A stretch of 64,000 nucleotides of DNA from a virus: positions 1 to 64,000 of the IMG/VR virus record IMGVR_UViG_3300045118_000047; one strand, written 5' to 3'. The notes under the pieces are model-generated. The model searched no databases and was not told where the DNA came from. It worked only from the letters and a program-made list of their open reading frames with translations. Below, piece after piece: positions 18,501 to 26,376 of this stretch; the stretch's first letter is position 1; the number at the start of each line of letters is the position of its first letter. A program made the position numbers and the translations under genes.

Positions 18501-19339
18501 AGTTTGGCAGCGAGTGCATCAACAAGATTCTGGCTGGTGACAATTCGCTCAAGAGCCTTTTCAAGAAGAACGCGGTGTTGCTCAGGAAGTACCAGATGTG
18601 GCTGGAAGTCCTGAACCGTCCGGTAGACCGGATGCCCAAAGTTCAGGAATACTACAGCAGTGGTATCTATATGATCGGTGACGATGAAGGGCGAAACATC
18701 GTCGTGGAGCGTGGTTCTATTCTATTCCATCCAGATGTGGACTTGAATCGGAATGTTGTTTCCCGTTACCCGTTCGTAGACGAAGAGACGGCGGCAAGGT
18801 ATACGGGGAAGAAGACCTACGAGCAGTTCCGGGCGGAGCAGTTTAAGTCCATTGAAAAGGGGAAAGCCTTCTTACAGGGAGAGATCAATCATCTGGAGAG
18901 TTTCTTGGCAAAAATCGTTGAGAAGGGTCTCTTGAAGGCAGAGCAGGCTGGTATTCAGGCGGCAGCAGCGGCTCATCCGCTGGATGTGATAGTGAAGGGA
19001 ACCTTTGGGGATGTCCCGGAAGATAATTACTATCGTCGAGCGATGAACAGCCTGATCGAAGTGATGGCACAGGAGAAGCAGGTTTCAGAGAAAGACTTTG
19101 GGGGAATGGAAGAACTTCGTGCCACGGCGGAAGAATTGGTTCGGAGTATCAAGGGCGATACGATGATTCGGGTGTTCCAAAGTGTAGGGGCTAGGCCGGA
19201 AATGTGTGCGGAAGGTCTATATTTCGAGACTTTCATCAAGGACATCGGAAAACAAGCGTCAGATGGAGCCGGGTTGCGGGTAAAGTTGTTGTTGGCTCAG
19301 ACTCCGAGAACACTTCACGAAGCTGTAGAGCGGGGTTGA
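15566..19339 (+). CDS. Very long HD-domain protein with lysine-rich region and zinc-binding module
   Basis: A 1257-residue protein starting with GTG in a GTGA overlap. Residues about 70-95 hold an EFDTRKEYELYKKEHDVDP segment like the LDKYLKEHPDAD units of the gene at 26,377. Residues about 100-180 are Lys/Glu/Pro rich. An HD-type metal-phosphohydrolase domain spans about 380-520 (HGIRHVAGN, ANHDIGY, IIATHDD). About 780-800 is an amphipathic tag-like segment (SVSAVVRRIMLSYVV). Near residue 957 is a CDRCSAAIRQ ... CINKIL zinc-type module. Size and mosaic structure suggest a packaged or injected virion protein; the substrate of the HD domain is unknown. Confidence 0.8.
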   Translation: MSRLFLRRAQLDEKVKQQIRKRVQELLKEKQNNPDQPDSAQNDAPENDPDSDGAVYLFDASDHSRSMVALEFDTRKEYELYKKEHDVDPGTKIRILEESGGKSKQQDEPSEKRGPAKEEAPKDRKPGKNEPEGKPVKKEEQGKPGKDKQDDKQPDKDKPETQEKKEERQPGEPLPHEHPSRIPEGMHRQVAIKDQLIDEFGADAKSWKVHKLFPFQITKNVTIKFPDGSDKKYGDLTPDEKTRVDKAVSEGLAASKGLGDYTSVTMASMQHNMATNLARYDDTSVEEVKNESADPVSPSNAEQTSKSLRENGRTVLKKYGKMMSSVSRPMAERFVDDMADAVSEGIKDGSLSGVHQSDLDEFVREDVKRMLHQETETRRRALGDHGIRHVAGNARNMMEMFRELQNGGTKVTGKQKFMALSAMANHDIGYTVGEAATDPAKGKKHKQFSKDLVDQEKDRYDKIFGQEDGGKVRDIIATHDDPKFDWEQDPVGSCVRLADNISLFGEDKVQDLFLRSPKAAMLCCKLHLAAQANPSDKKLQEEIKSQLHEVVDGGEFDEADREPLHNQIDEMTEGKFSTTTDILSRYSGELKGFKYDSDKKLMHVNMQYSTEGQVIDGLFGDEVACRQFEKMTKDLGGNPVRGKRGNTLFKSADGKPAFQLDIDGFDTDKNDSPYTPAMRDFQKQTARYELQRAVRRISPPPPANERDFERAKRAVEPAKEKFTEAEWKKLMEAFDEGKGDPVELAKKLNAWPLLQSEMAYLESKTASVSAVVRRIMLSYVVNRVAEDMLGLRGLSRVAFDLAEDIAYELQTQTKTTTRSEMKLRLILLGLKGSLAEKILDKWEENVSLWHHSRQWVAEWVRRMMGPALVTAARGMQVRRKDTDTIHDTGGVSKHRQRDPEMKPPREDLSNPHRTKDKPSGSHDPDTDGDPDLKSRKADGPSGIRRVTYYTAYPVETCDRCSAAIRQVALVEWKDGTKKKFGSECINKILAGDNSLKSLFKKNAVLLRKYQMWLEVLNRPVDRMPKVQEYYSSGIYMIGDDEGRNIVVERGSILFHPDVDLNRNVVSRYPFVDEETAARYTGKKTYEQFRAEQFKSIEKGKAFLQGEINHLESFLAKIVEKGLLKAEQAGIQAAAAAHPLDVIVKGTFGDVPEDNYYRRAMNSLIEVMAQEKQVSEKDFGGMEELRATAEELVRSIKGDTMIRVFQSVGARPEMCAEGLYFETFIKDIGKQASDGAGLRVKLLLAQTPRTLHEAVERG

Positions 19340-20826
19340 TGATGGACTATGGCGCGAGCGCAAAGAGCTTGCTGGCCGTGGCGCGTGGGATTGTGGCGAC
19401 TTCTGCGGAGAAAGAAGTCGAGCGGTTCCTAAAGATCGTGCTGCGGGGAACGCCATTTGCCAACAAAACGCACGCTGTGGGTGGATACGTTCGTGACGAA
19501 GTGATGGGTTTGGAAGCCAAGGATTTGGACATTGTGGTGGAGATGAGAGGCGGAGCGGAAAAGCTGACCGTGATGCTCCATCAGATGTTTCCAGACCAGA
19601 TCACCACGCCGAGACAGATGGGGACTGGCTATCCCATCTGGCAGATTACATTCAGAGAAGACATCGAGCATGACGGGAAAGTGTATCAAACGGCGGGTGC
19701 GATCATTGAGTTTGTGGATACGCAGAAGGAGTCTTTCCCGGACCCTAAAAGCCGACAACGTATCGTTGAGCATGGAACGCTGAAGGAAGACATAGAGCGC
19801 CGGGACTTCACGGTTAACATGCTGTTGAAGGACTTGACTAACGGAGAGATTGTTGACCTGACGGGGACGAGTCTGAAAGACATTGAAGAAGGGGTGCTTC
19901 GGGGGCATCCCGGAGTGAACTTTGACAAGATACTACAGGATGATCCGCTTCGGATGATGCGGCTAGTTCGCTTTCAGGCAAAATACGGATGGGGTATTCC
20001 GGTGTCGGTGCTGAAGGCGGTTCGCCGGAATGCGCAACGTATCGAGATTGTGTCAGGGGAGCGGGTCAGGGACGAGTTGGTTAAGATCATGGAGCTGGGC
20101 AAACTGGCTCCGGCGATTCGATTGATGAAGGCAACGGGGTTGTTGCAATACGTGCTCCCCGAAGTGCAGGCGATGCAAGGGGTAGAGCATGAGTACACAA
20201 AGGGCCATCATCAGGAAGGGGACGTTCTCAGGCATACTTTACTGGTGCTGCAAGGGGCGAAGCCGGGGGTGGAAAGCCAGCTTGCGGCCTTACTGCATGA
20301 TGTAGGAAAACCTGATACGCAGGACATTATAGAAGGGACGATCAGGTTTCTTGGACATGAGAAGGTGTCCGGCGAAATCGCGGAAGCGATCCTGAGACGG
20401 TTGAAATTTGATTCGACGACGATTAGGAGGGTGCGGGCGATAGTGGAGTCACACATGCGTCCACACCATCTGGTGAGAAGTGATTCGGGTCCGAAGGCTT
20501 TGCGTCGGTTTATTCAGAAAGTGGGAATAGAACTGGTTGATGCGGTGCTGGACTTGGCGGAAGCGGATGAGCTGGGAACACTTCCACCGGCCAACATGGT
20601 GCCCGATCTGAGAAAAGAGATCGACGCGATCCGGGCACCGATAGAGAAGTCGGAAGATTTGCCCGTGGATGGCAAGGACGTGATGCGGGTTCTGGGAGTC
20701 GGGCCGGGGAAGCAGGTGGGCCAAGCCTTGCAGTTTTTGAAGGACAAAAAGTTTGACATGCTGCAACGGGGCCACGAGATGACGAAAGATGACGCCGAGC
20801 GGTTGTTGAAGGAGTTCGCTCTATGA
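19339..20826 (+). CDS. CCA-adding-type tRNA nucleotidyltransferase with HD domain
   Basis: A 495-residue protein; ATG overlaps the previous stop (TGATGATG). Residues about 35-60 contain the nucleotidyltransferase signature VGGYVRDEVMGLEAKDLDIVV (GG-x-VRD ... DLD), followed by the RRDFTVN segment and a head-neck region RMMRLVRFQAKYG typical of class II CCA-adding and poly(A) enzymes. Residues about 290-400 form an HD domain (HHQEGDVLRHT, LLHDVGK). It probably repairs or adds CCA ends on tRNA-like RNAs; the phage tRNAs and tmRNA at 52-55 kb already encode CCA. The N-terminus carries the window's tag (AKSLLAVARGIVAT), unusual for this enzyme. Confidence 0.88.
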   Translation: MMDYGASAKSLLAVARGIVATSAEKEVERFLKIVLRGTPFANKTHAVGGYVRDEVMGLEAKDLDIVVEMRGGAEKLTVMLHQMFPDQITTPRQMGTGYPIWQITFREDIEHDGKVYQTAGAIIEFVDTQKESFPDPKSRQRIVEHGTLKEDIERRDFTVNMLLKDLTNGEIVDLTGTSLKDIEEGVLRGHPGVNFDKILQDDPLRMMRLVRFQAKYGWGIPVSVLKAVRRNAQRIEIVSGERVRDELVKIMELGKLAPAIRLMKATGLLQYVLPEVQAMQGVEHEYTKGHHQEGDVLRHTLLVLQGAKPGVESQLAALLHDVGKPDTQDIIEGTIRFLGHEKVSGEIAEAILRRLKFDSTTIRRVRAIVESHMRPHHLVRSDSGPKALRRFIQKVGIELVDAVLDLAEADELGTLPPANMVPDLRKEIDAIRAPIEKSEDLPVDGKDVMRVLGVGPGKQVGQALQFLKDKKFDMLQRGHEMTKDDAERLLKEFAL

Positions 20827-21182
20827 ACGAAGTCAGGATTGCCGATAAGATCGCGGCCATGATTGATGACCTGAATGTGTGGCTACCGCAGGATGTGTTC
20901 AACGTCGTGCGGCTCTATCCGTCTGATTTTCAGATGGAAGTGTTGGACGCTCTAAAGCGCAAACAGCACAAGGTTTTCAGGGTTTTGACTACGCGGGGTG
21001 GTGATCCAGCCCGGTCTGGTCAGGAAACGGGGTATGTGATTGCGGTGAATCAGGCTATCCGCGTGGTGCATGATTCTGGTCCGGCGGGTGGGGAAACTGT
21101 GGACCGGGTGCGGACATGGCGGATTGGCGGGAACACGATTAGCATGGCGGGCTATTACAAGTTTTGGACGCCGCTGGACTGA
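20823..21182 (+). CDS. Small tagged hypothetical protein
   Basis: A 119-residue protein starting in an ATGA overlap with the nucleotidyltransferase gene. The N-terminus VRIADKIAAMID resembles the second form of the tag (RxAKIAERI). A helix and several strands follow. No family recognised. Confidence 0.75.
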   Translation: MNEVRIADKIAAMIDDLNVWLPQDVFNVVRLYPSDFQMEVLDALKRKQHKVFRVLTTRGGDPARSGQETGYVIAVNQAIRVVHDSGPAGGETVDRVRTWRIGGNTISMAGYYKFWTPLD

Positions 21183-21193
21183 CGGGGGTGAGT

Positions 21194-21523
21194 ATGAAAG
21201 AAGAAAGGATCGCAAAAATGGCAGAGAACGTAGCATCTGGAGTGGAAGTTCCAAGCGGCGCTACGCTTCCGCATCTGAGAGTGGCGGCGGAAGAGAGCCT
21301 TCCCGCTGAAGGGGCGGACGACGATATGGCTTTGGCCAATGTGGACCAAGCCCTTGATACTGTATTGGCGGCTATCGGCGTGCTTGACGACAATCTTCCG
21401 AAGATCAAAACAGACAATGTGCCGCAGAAGGCGGCGGTGGATGCTGTCCAAGACCTGTTGGATACGGCGATCAAGCCGTATTTTGCTGACATGTTGAAGG
21501 CTATGCAGATTTTTGGAAAGTAG
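21194..21523 (+). CDS. Small tagged hypothetical protein
   Basis: A 109-residue, acidic, helical protein; ATG at 21,194 follows GGGGGTGAGT. The N-terminus (ERIAKMAENVASG) fits the second tag form. Function unknown; co-oriented with small virion-type genes. Confidence 0.7.
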   Translation: MKEERIAKMAENVASGVEVPSGATLPHLRVAAEESLPAEGADDDMALANVDQALDTVLAAIGVLDDNLPKIKTDNVPQKAAVDAVQDLLDTAIKPYFADMLKAMQIFGK

Positions 21524-21538
21524 GAAAGGAGAAGTACC

Positions 21539-21949
21539 ATGAGTGCTAACGAGAGAGTTCAGATTGACAGTGGTGACATCGCGGCTGGGCAACTTGCTGC
21601 GTCTCAGGCAGCTCGGACGGCGTTTACTCCGGGCAAAGCGACATCCTTGCCGGGTGACATGAATTGGCCCAAGGACCATCGAATCCCGACCGGGACACCT
21701 GCCTTTGACGGGGAAGCGGCAGGTCCGGTTTTGATGAACCGGATGCGGGTCGTCAAGCTGGGACGAAACATTGTCTCGGACCAAACGATTGCTGCCCCGG
21801 TTACGAGTGCTCCCGTGACGACAACGATCACCAGCTCAAAGGAGTGGGGAACGGTAAGTCCCACAGTGACAGTGACGCCAACCAATACCCAGAGCAACAA
21901 CGGTCAGCAAGAGCGTCAGGCCGGTAATGACCGGATCGCGAGCGCATAG
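21539..21949 (+). CDS. Hypothetical protein, Thr/Pro-rich
   Basis: A 136-residue protein with a strong ribosome site (AAAGGAGAAG). The C-terminal half is Thr/Val/Pro rich (TTTITSS, TVTVTPTNTQ) and likely extended. No family recognised; low-complexity proteins of this kind in a head cluster are often minor structural proteins. Confidence 0.75.
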   Translation: MSANERVQIDSGDIAAGQLAASQAARTAFTPGKATSLPGDMNWPKDHRIPTGTPAFDGEAAGPVLMNRMRVVKLGRNIVSDQTIAAPVTSAPVTTTITSSKEWGTVSPTVTVTPTNTQSNNGQQERQAGNDRIASA

Positions 21950-21957
21950 GGGGAACC

Positions 21958-22410
21958 ATGAGTGTGCGTAAGACGTTTAGTTTTACCGGCACCGTTACCA
22001 GCGCGAAGGGATGGTTGCGGAGACAGGTTATCGGCAAGCCCGTCAGTGGCGTGATCTGGGTAACGGGGAATGCGGCGGACTTCCCAGCTCCCATTCGCAA
22101 GGCATTTACTGTTGGCGGTCAGATCACTCAGGCTCCTTTGATTGGGAGTATGTTTCCCGGCAAGGACATAAAAGCCGACGGGTATCCCTACGTGTTGAAG
22201 TCATACGATGTGGTGGATGTGATCGAGACGGATTCTGCCAAGGTGAATGTGTTTTTGACCGTTGTGCCGGACTGGTCGAAGCTCGACAAGATCAAGACGC
22301 TGGGTTCTCCAAAGGCATGGTTGTACAGGATCATGGCTTCAGACATGGTTGTGGAAGGCGTAGCGACGTTTGTTGGAGATACGACGTTTCTGGAATCGGG
22401 AAGGAAATGA
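21958..22410 (+). CDS. Hypothetical beta-rich protein
   Basis: A 150-residue protein behind GGGGGAACC. It is predicted mostly beta, with a VVDVIETDSAKVNVFLTVVP stretch. No family recognised. Position among small genes between head components suggests a minor virion protein. Confidence 0.75.
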   Translation: MSVRKTFSFTGTVTSAKGWLRRQVIGKPVSGVIWVTGNAADFPAPIRKAFTVGGQITQAPLIGSMFPGKDIKADGYPYVLKSYDVVDVIETDSAKVNVFLTVVPDWSKLDKIKTLGSPKAWLYRIMASDMVVEGVATFVGDTTFLESGRK

Positions 22411-22411
22411 G

Positions 22412-22729
22412 ATGGCTTTCAGTTTTCCCTATCCGACGTTGGCAGCAACGCCACGTCCGCCGGGACAGGGCTGCAAAGCCTGTGTTCATCGGACATATTG
22501 TCCGGCGTTGTACTGGTTTGCCCGGTATGGGGTAGAGAAGCGGACGATTGACGATCACAATGGCGTCCAGTGTGCGTCGTGGTCGAATAATCCGGCGGAT
22601 CAGGTCAAAACGACTGGGACACAGACGGATTTGGAAGAAGTGGAATACATCTATAACCAAGGCATCGGGTCTGAGCCGGATCGCAACGGGCTTTCGGATC
22701 AGGTGACAGCAACAAGCAGGTTGCCATAA
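22412..22729 (+). CDS. Small cysteine-containing protein
   Basis: A 105-residue protein; ATG at 22,412 lies one base past the previous stop. It has CKACVHRTYC near residue 23 and a later Cys (QCASW), a likely zinc site similar to CxxC...C motifs in small phage proteins. Function unknown. Its TAA overlaps the next ATG (TAATG). Confidence 0.7.
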   Translation: MAFSFPYPTLAATPRPPGQGCKACVHRTYCPALYWFARYGVEKRTIDDHNGVQCASWSNNPADQVKTTGTQTDLEEVEYIYNQGIGSEPDRNGLSDQVTATSRLP

Positions 22730-23136
22730 TGCCACTGTCATTTTCAGAAGCGATTCGGAAAGACATTAGCCGGATCAAGTTCATCAAGGAGATGGAGAAG
22801 CTGGCTCCGCGTCGCAAGCCAAAGCGGGTGGGCAAGACTCCCGCCTATGGGACTCTGTACGCCCTTAGAAATGTCCGCATGTCGATCCGAGAAGGTGCGT
22901 TGCGTTTGGTCCAGATTATCATCACTTACACAAAGATCACCACCGGGGAGACAAAGCGGTATGTTGTGGCTCCCTATTCCTATCGGTATCGTAAGCTCAG
23001 GATTGGAGTTCGGAAGATGTTGTTCGCCTATGACATGGCAGACAAGCATATCAAGGGATTTGTCTTGGCAAACATCAAGCGTGTGGCGCTGACGGACAGG
23101 AAGTTTAGACCCAAGTGGCCAGTTGAGATCGGGTAA
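22729..23136 (+). CDS. WYL-like domain protein
   Basis: A 135-residue basic protein. The second half (KRYVVAPYSYRYRKL, FAYDMADKHIKGFVLANIK, FRPKWPVEIG) matches the WYL-like domain I recognise from small phage and bacterial proteins. WYL domains act as ligand- or nucleic-acid-sensing modules, often beside HTH domains; no HTH is present here. Start in a TAATG overlap. Confidence 0.7.
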   Translation: MPLSFSEAIRKDISRIKFIKEMEKLAPRRKPKRVGKTPAYGTLYALRNVRMSIREGALRLVQIIITYTKITTGETKRYVVAPYSYRYRKLRIGVRKMLFAYDMADKHIKGFVLANIKRVALTDRKFRPKWPVEIG

Positions 23137-23147
23137 GGGCAAAGAAC

Positions 23148-23182
23148 GTAACAATTCTTTTATATTCCGAGCAAGAATGGAG
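23148..23182 (+). promoter_or_regulatory. Type-A promoter-like motif
   Basis: GTAACAATTCTTTTATATTC at 23,148-23,167, identical over 20 bases to copies at 31,570 and 57,210. It precedes AATGGAGGGAC and the ATG at 23,192 and supports that start over codons further upstream. Confidence 0.65.
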
Positions 23183-23191
23183 GGACTAGGT

Positions 23192-25996
23192 ATGAGAACA
23201 CGCAGGGGAAGCCTGTTGTCGGGCGGAGTTGTAGGCGACGCCCTACTTTCGTACAAGCCGGGTGACGTTGTGAAACCCGTGATTGTTAGGGACTGCCTTT
23301 TCACGGGAGTCGTGCGGGCCGTCGATGTGAAGACAAACAAGATCACAGTCGCTTGGGGCGGGGGTCCTGAGAGCCAGCATGACGTAGACGAGATCATGCC
23401 CGTGCCGTTTTTTGGTTCGGTGAAGACAGCTTCGATGATGGCGGCAGACCAGACGGACTTCGTTGAGCCTGATATGGAATCATTGCTGTGCCGTCAGGTC
23501 GGCGTCGAGTTCTATTCGGCGTACCTGTACTATATGATTGCGGCCATCTGCCAGAGCAAGGGACTGGTTGGATTCCAAGCATGGTTTGAGCGCCAAGGTG
23601 ATGATGAAATCGACCATGCGATGAAGGTGTACAAGTATCTGGTGGATACCGGTTCGCAGGTAGTTCTGCCTGAGATTCCAAGCCCGGATGTCAGCCCGGA
23701 CGCGGAGATCGCCGAGCTTGCTCAGACGGTGCTTGACCATGAAATGTCGGTGACGAAGGACTGGCAGGCGATTGGCAGGCTATCCAAGACGCAGGACAAT
23801 GCGGCGACCTGCAAGATGGTTCAGGACTTCATGGACGAGCAGATTGAAGAAGAAGATGCTGCCGTGACCCTATGCCAGAAAGTCCAGTTGGCAGACTCAG
23901 GGAGTGGTATTCTTCTGGTTGATAACGACCTGAAGGATCGGGACCCGAATGAAGTCAAGGCTTCTTCATGGAAGCAGATTCAGGCGGGCTTGAAAGAAGT
24001 TGTAGGGAAGGTGTCCGACTCACCGTGTGCTGTGTGTGATGCTATGGCCTTCCTGTCTTCGACGATTCTTTCCGCAAAGCCTGTGGTGGTTGCAACTCGC
24101 CGTGCTCGTGGAGTGACAGCGGATTTTTTCGTATCGACCGGCACATTTGAACCGCCTGCCAACGAGCCGAACTTTGTGAACGAAAATGATCCGAAAAGGG
24201 CGGCTGAAGTCGCATTGACATGCAATCGTTGTGGGAAAGCTCTCTCGCCGATCAAGGGTTATGAGAACTCGAAATGGCGGCATTGTCCTTGTGGTGGTGT
24301 TGCAACGCTCAAGCCGGTGGTGAAGCGGGCTTTCGATGACGACGATGACGAAGAAGTGACATGCCCGTGGTGCCATGCTGACCAGATGGCGTCCGAATGT
24401 CTGCTGGGCGGGCTGGGGAGTGTGCTCCATTACCGGTGTCGGTATTGTGGTGGTCAATGGTCCCATTCAAGGAAGCGGTCAGGGAACACAATTAAAGCGA
24501 CTGGCGAGATGGGGATTCGCGATCTTCAGCCCGGCGGAGAGCACTATGAGTGGGCCGAAGACATCAAGCGGGCCGCGAAAAGGATTCAAAGCCTGACAAG
24601 GGGCTTAACCCGCTTTCAGGAGATGCGCCCATTCGACGTGTATCAGGGTCCGTATGCCCAGATGAACAATGCAAAGCTGTGGAGTGACGAGCGGGAGGGA
24701 AAATACTTCTTCGAGCTGTTTCAGGGCGGAAGTTATGGGCACCGGGTAGGTCCAGCCAATCTTGAAACATCTGTTAGGGGCAGTCCCGACGAGATTGCCG
24801 ATTGGCTGATGGAGTATCACAAGAACGCTTCGGCGAAGATGGCTGCCAGTTCGCGAGTGGCGGCGGCTGGTCCCTTGACGCTTCTGATGGAGCTTCAGAC
24901 CTATCTCAACCAAGGAAGACTTGATGATGAGAAGTGGCTAAAGACAGTCGGATACGGCTGGGGGCACACTCCGGGGGTGGACTACATCTTTGGCGATGCC
25001 GGAACAGACATTGCGTATGCGCTGATCGGGTTTGCATCCGGGCACAAGTCCCAAGAAGAGACACTGCGGGTTGTCCGGCAGAATATCCATCAGGCGATCA
25101 GGGAAAACGAGCCTTTCCGTGGGATGACGGGGGAAAGCCCAAGAACGCATGAGCTTTGGATGCAGATGATGAACAAGAAGCTCGGTCGTGTTGCTGCTGC
25201 CAAGGAAGTCCAGTTCTTGCGCAGGGATGGCAGTGTGTTCGCGACAATCAGGGATGCGAAAGGCGCTTTTGATCTTTGGAAGCGCGGGCAGCACGACGTG
25301 GTCGTGGAAGGCGAGAAGTACAAGGCTGGTGATTTCCGTGGTCGCGAAGCTATCGAGAAGCTGTTCGGAGAAAAGTACAGGCTGGGTAGCGATTCTGACT
25401 TCTCTGGCCTTCGCAGTCGCCGGGCGATGTACTGGTGTGCCCCGGACAGGACATACCGGCTGACCCAGCAGGAGCAGACAAATGGCACAGCAGTTTGCCC
25501 ACAATGCAAGGGCGAAATGAGCAGGGAGCGGTTCACTCGCTCCGACAAGTTGCTGGTGTGCCCCGGATGTGGATTCAAGATTCCGACAAGCAAGGCGGTC
25601 AAGCAGATCGAAGTGAAGGTCCCGGCTGGCGTTTCGGTGGAAGTTACCCAGCAGGACGAAGCCGGAAACGATGTAGCGGGACAGAATATCCCGGCAGCAT
25701 CCGAAGGCGGGCGTGGTCGCAAGGCTGGCAATCCTGTGACGCCAGAAGAGCTGGTGGAGATCGGGCGCATGGAGTTGTCGCAGATCGCCTATCTGGTCTA
25801 CCGGGATTGGAAGAATGTCTATTTCGGAGCCAAGCCCTATCTTGAAGCCATGTCGTCGCTCCGCAGTGTGAGTGATATGTACATGGCGGATAGTGGTACG
25901 TCTATCGTGGCGTATTTCTTGGCGAACGCGAATACATGGCGTGGCGAAGTAGCCAAGGCCGTGAAAAAGGAGCTGAATCGAAGGATTCGGCGGTAA
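23192..25996 (+). CDS. Ferritin-like protein fused to zinc-ribbon modules
   Basis: A 934-residue protein; ATG at 23,192 follows AGGGACTAGGT and a promoter-like motif. Residues 1-90 include an SH3/KOW-like stretch. Residues about 98-235 form a ferritin/DPS-like four-helix region with two helix pairs carrying E..Y and DDEIDHAMK-type metal ligands. Two zinc modules follow at about 343-400 (CNRCGKAL ... CPCGG and CPWCHADQ ... CRYCGG), and another at about 745-795 (CPQCKGEM ... CPGCGF). The middle has a tag-like SSRVAAAGPLTLLMEL. Ferritin-like domains can store iron or protect DNA from oxidation, but this fusion architecture is unfamiliar. A virion location is an inference. Confidence 0.8.
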   Translation: MRTRRGSLLSGGVVGDALLSYKPGDVVKPVIVRDCLFTGVVRAVDVKTNKITVAWGGGPESQHDVDEIMPVPFFGSVKTASMMAADQTDFVEPDMESLLCRQVGVEFYSAYLYYMIAAICQSKGLVGFQAWFERQGDDEIDHAMKVYKYLVDTGSQVVLPEIPSPDVSPDAEIAELAQTVLDHEMSVTKDWQAIGRLSKTQDNAATCKMVQDFMDEQIEEEDAAVTLCQKVQLADSGSGILLVDNDLKDRDPNEVKASSWKQIQAGLKEVVGKVSDSPCAVCDAMAFLSSTILSAKPVVVATRRARGVTADFFVSTGTFEPPANEPNFVNENDPKRAAEVALTCNRCGKALSPIKGYENSKWRHCPCGGVATLKPVVKRAFDDDDDEEVTCPWCHADQMASECLLGGLGSVLHYRCRYCGGQWSHSRKRSGNTIKATGEMGIRDLQPGGEHYEWAEDIKRAAKRIQSLTRGLTRFQEMRPFDVYQGPYAQMNNAKLWSDEREGKYFFELFQGGSYGHRVGPANLETSVRGSPDEIADWLMEYHKNASAKMAASSRVAAAGPLTLLMELQTYLNQGRLDDEKWLKTVGYGWGHTPGVDYIFGDAGTDIAYALIGFASGHKSQEETLRVVRQNIHQAIRENEPFRGMTGESPRTHELWMQMMNKKLGRVAAAKEVQFLRRDGSVFATIRDAKGAFDLWKRGQHDVVVEGEKYKAGDFRGREAIEKLFGEKYRLGSDSDFSGLRSRRAMYWCAPDRTYRLTQQEQTNGTAVCPQCKGEMSRERFTRSDKLLVCPGCGFKIPTSKAVKQIEVKVPAGVSVEVTQQDEAGNDVAGQNIPAASEGGRGRKAGNPVTPEELVEIGRMELSQIAYLVYRDWKNVYFGAKPYLEAMSSLRSVSDMYMADSGTSIVAYFLANANTWRGEVAKAVKKELNRRIRR

Positions 25997-26044
25997 CAAG
26001 GATGTCCCGGAGCAAGAGCGACGGGTAGCAAGGAGGAACAGGTC

Positions 26045-26299
26045 ATGGCATACAGTAAGGCATATCAGACGGTGACAGCGGGACGAGTTCGTGAAGATGA
26101 GGCCATCGGCTTCTTCGGACAGAACGAGATCGCAACCCCAGCTCGCGTGACGAGCTTCAAGTCGGTCGGCGGTCAGACTCAGCCGACGATTGTTGAAGAC
26201 CCGAACGAGTTCGTGGGCAAGTCCGTTAACCTTGGTGGAGTGACGAGCACGAAGCGCAACAAGGGCGCGTATCGTCCGCCGACAGTCAATGTGACCTAA
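26045..26299 (+). CDS. Small hypothetical protein
   Basis: An 84-residue protein with a very strong ribosome site (AAGGAGGAACAG), followed by a terminator, as expected for an abundant product. Its opening MAYSK resembles MAYRK of the gene at 57,288. No family recognised; an abundant structural protein is possible. Confidence 0.75.
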   Translation: MAYSKAYQTVTAGRVREDEAIGFFGQNEIATPARVTSFKSVGGQTQPTIVEDPNEFVGKSVNLGGVTSTKRNKGAYRPPTVNVT

Positions 26300-26317
26300 G
26301 CTGCGTGACTCCCCACA

Positions 26318-26362
26318 GGGCTGACCGCCGGGAAGTCCCGTTTCCCCGTCAGCCCTTTTCTC
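26318..26362 (+). terminator. Rho-independent terminator
   Basis: GGGCTGAC (26,318-26,325) pairs perfectly with GTCAGCCC (26,348-26,355), followed by TTTTCTCT. The 22-base loop contains a second small stem (CGGGAA/TTCCCG-like). It ends the operon that includes the small gene at 26,045. Confidence 0.8.
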
Positions 26363-26376
26363 TAAAGGAGCGGACG

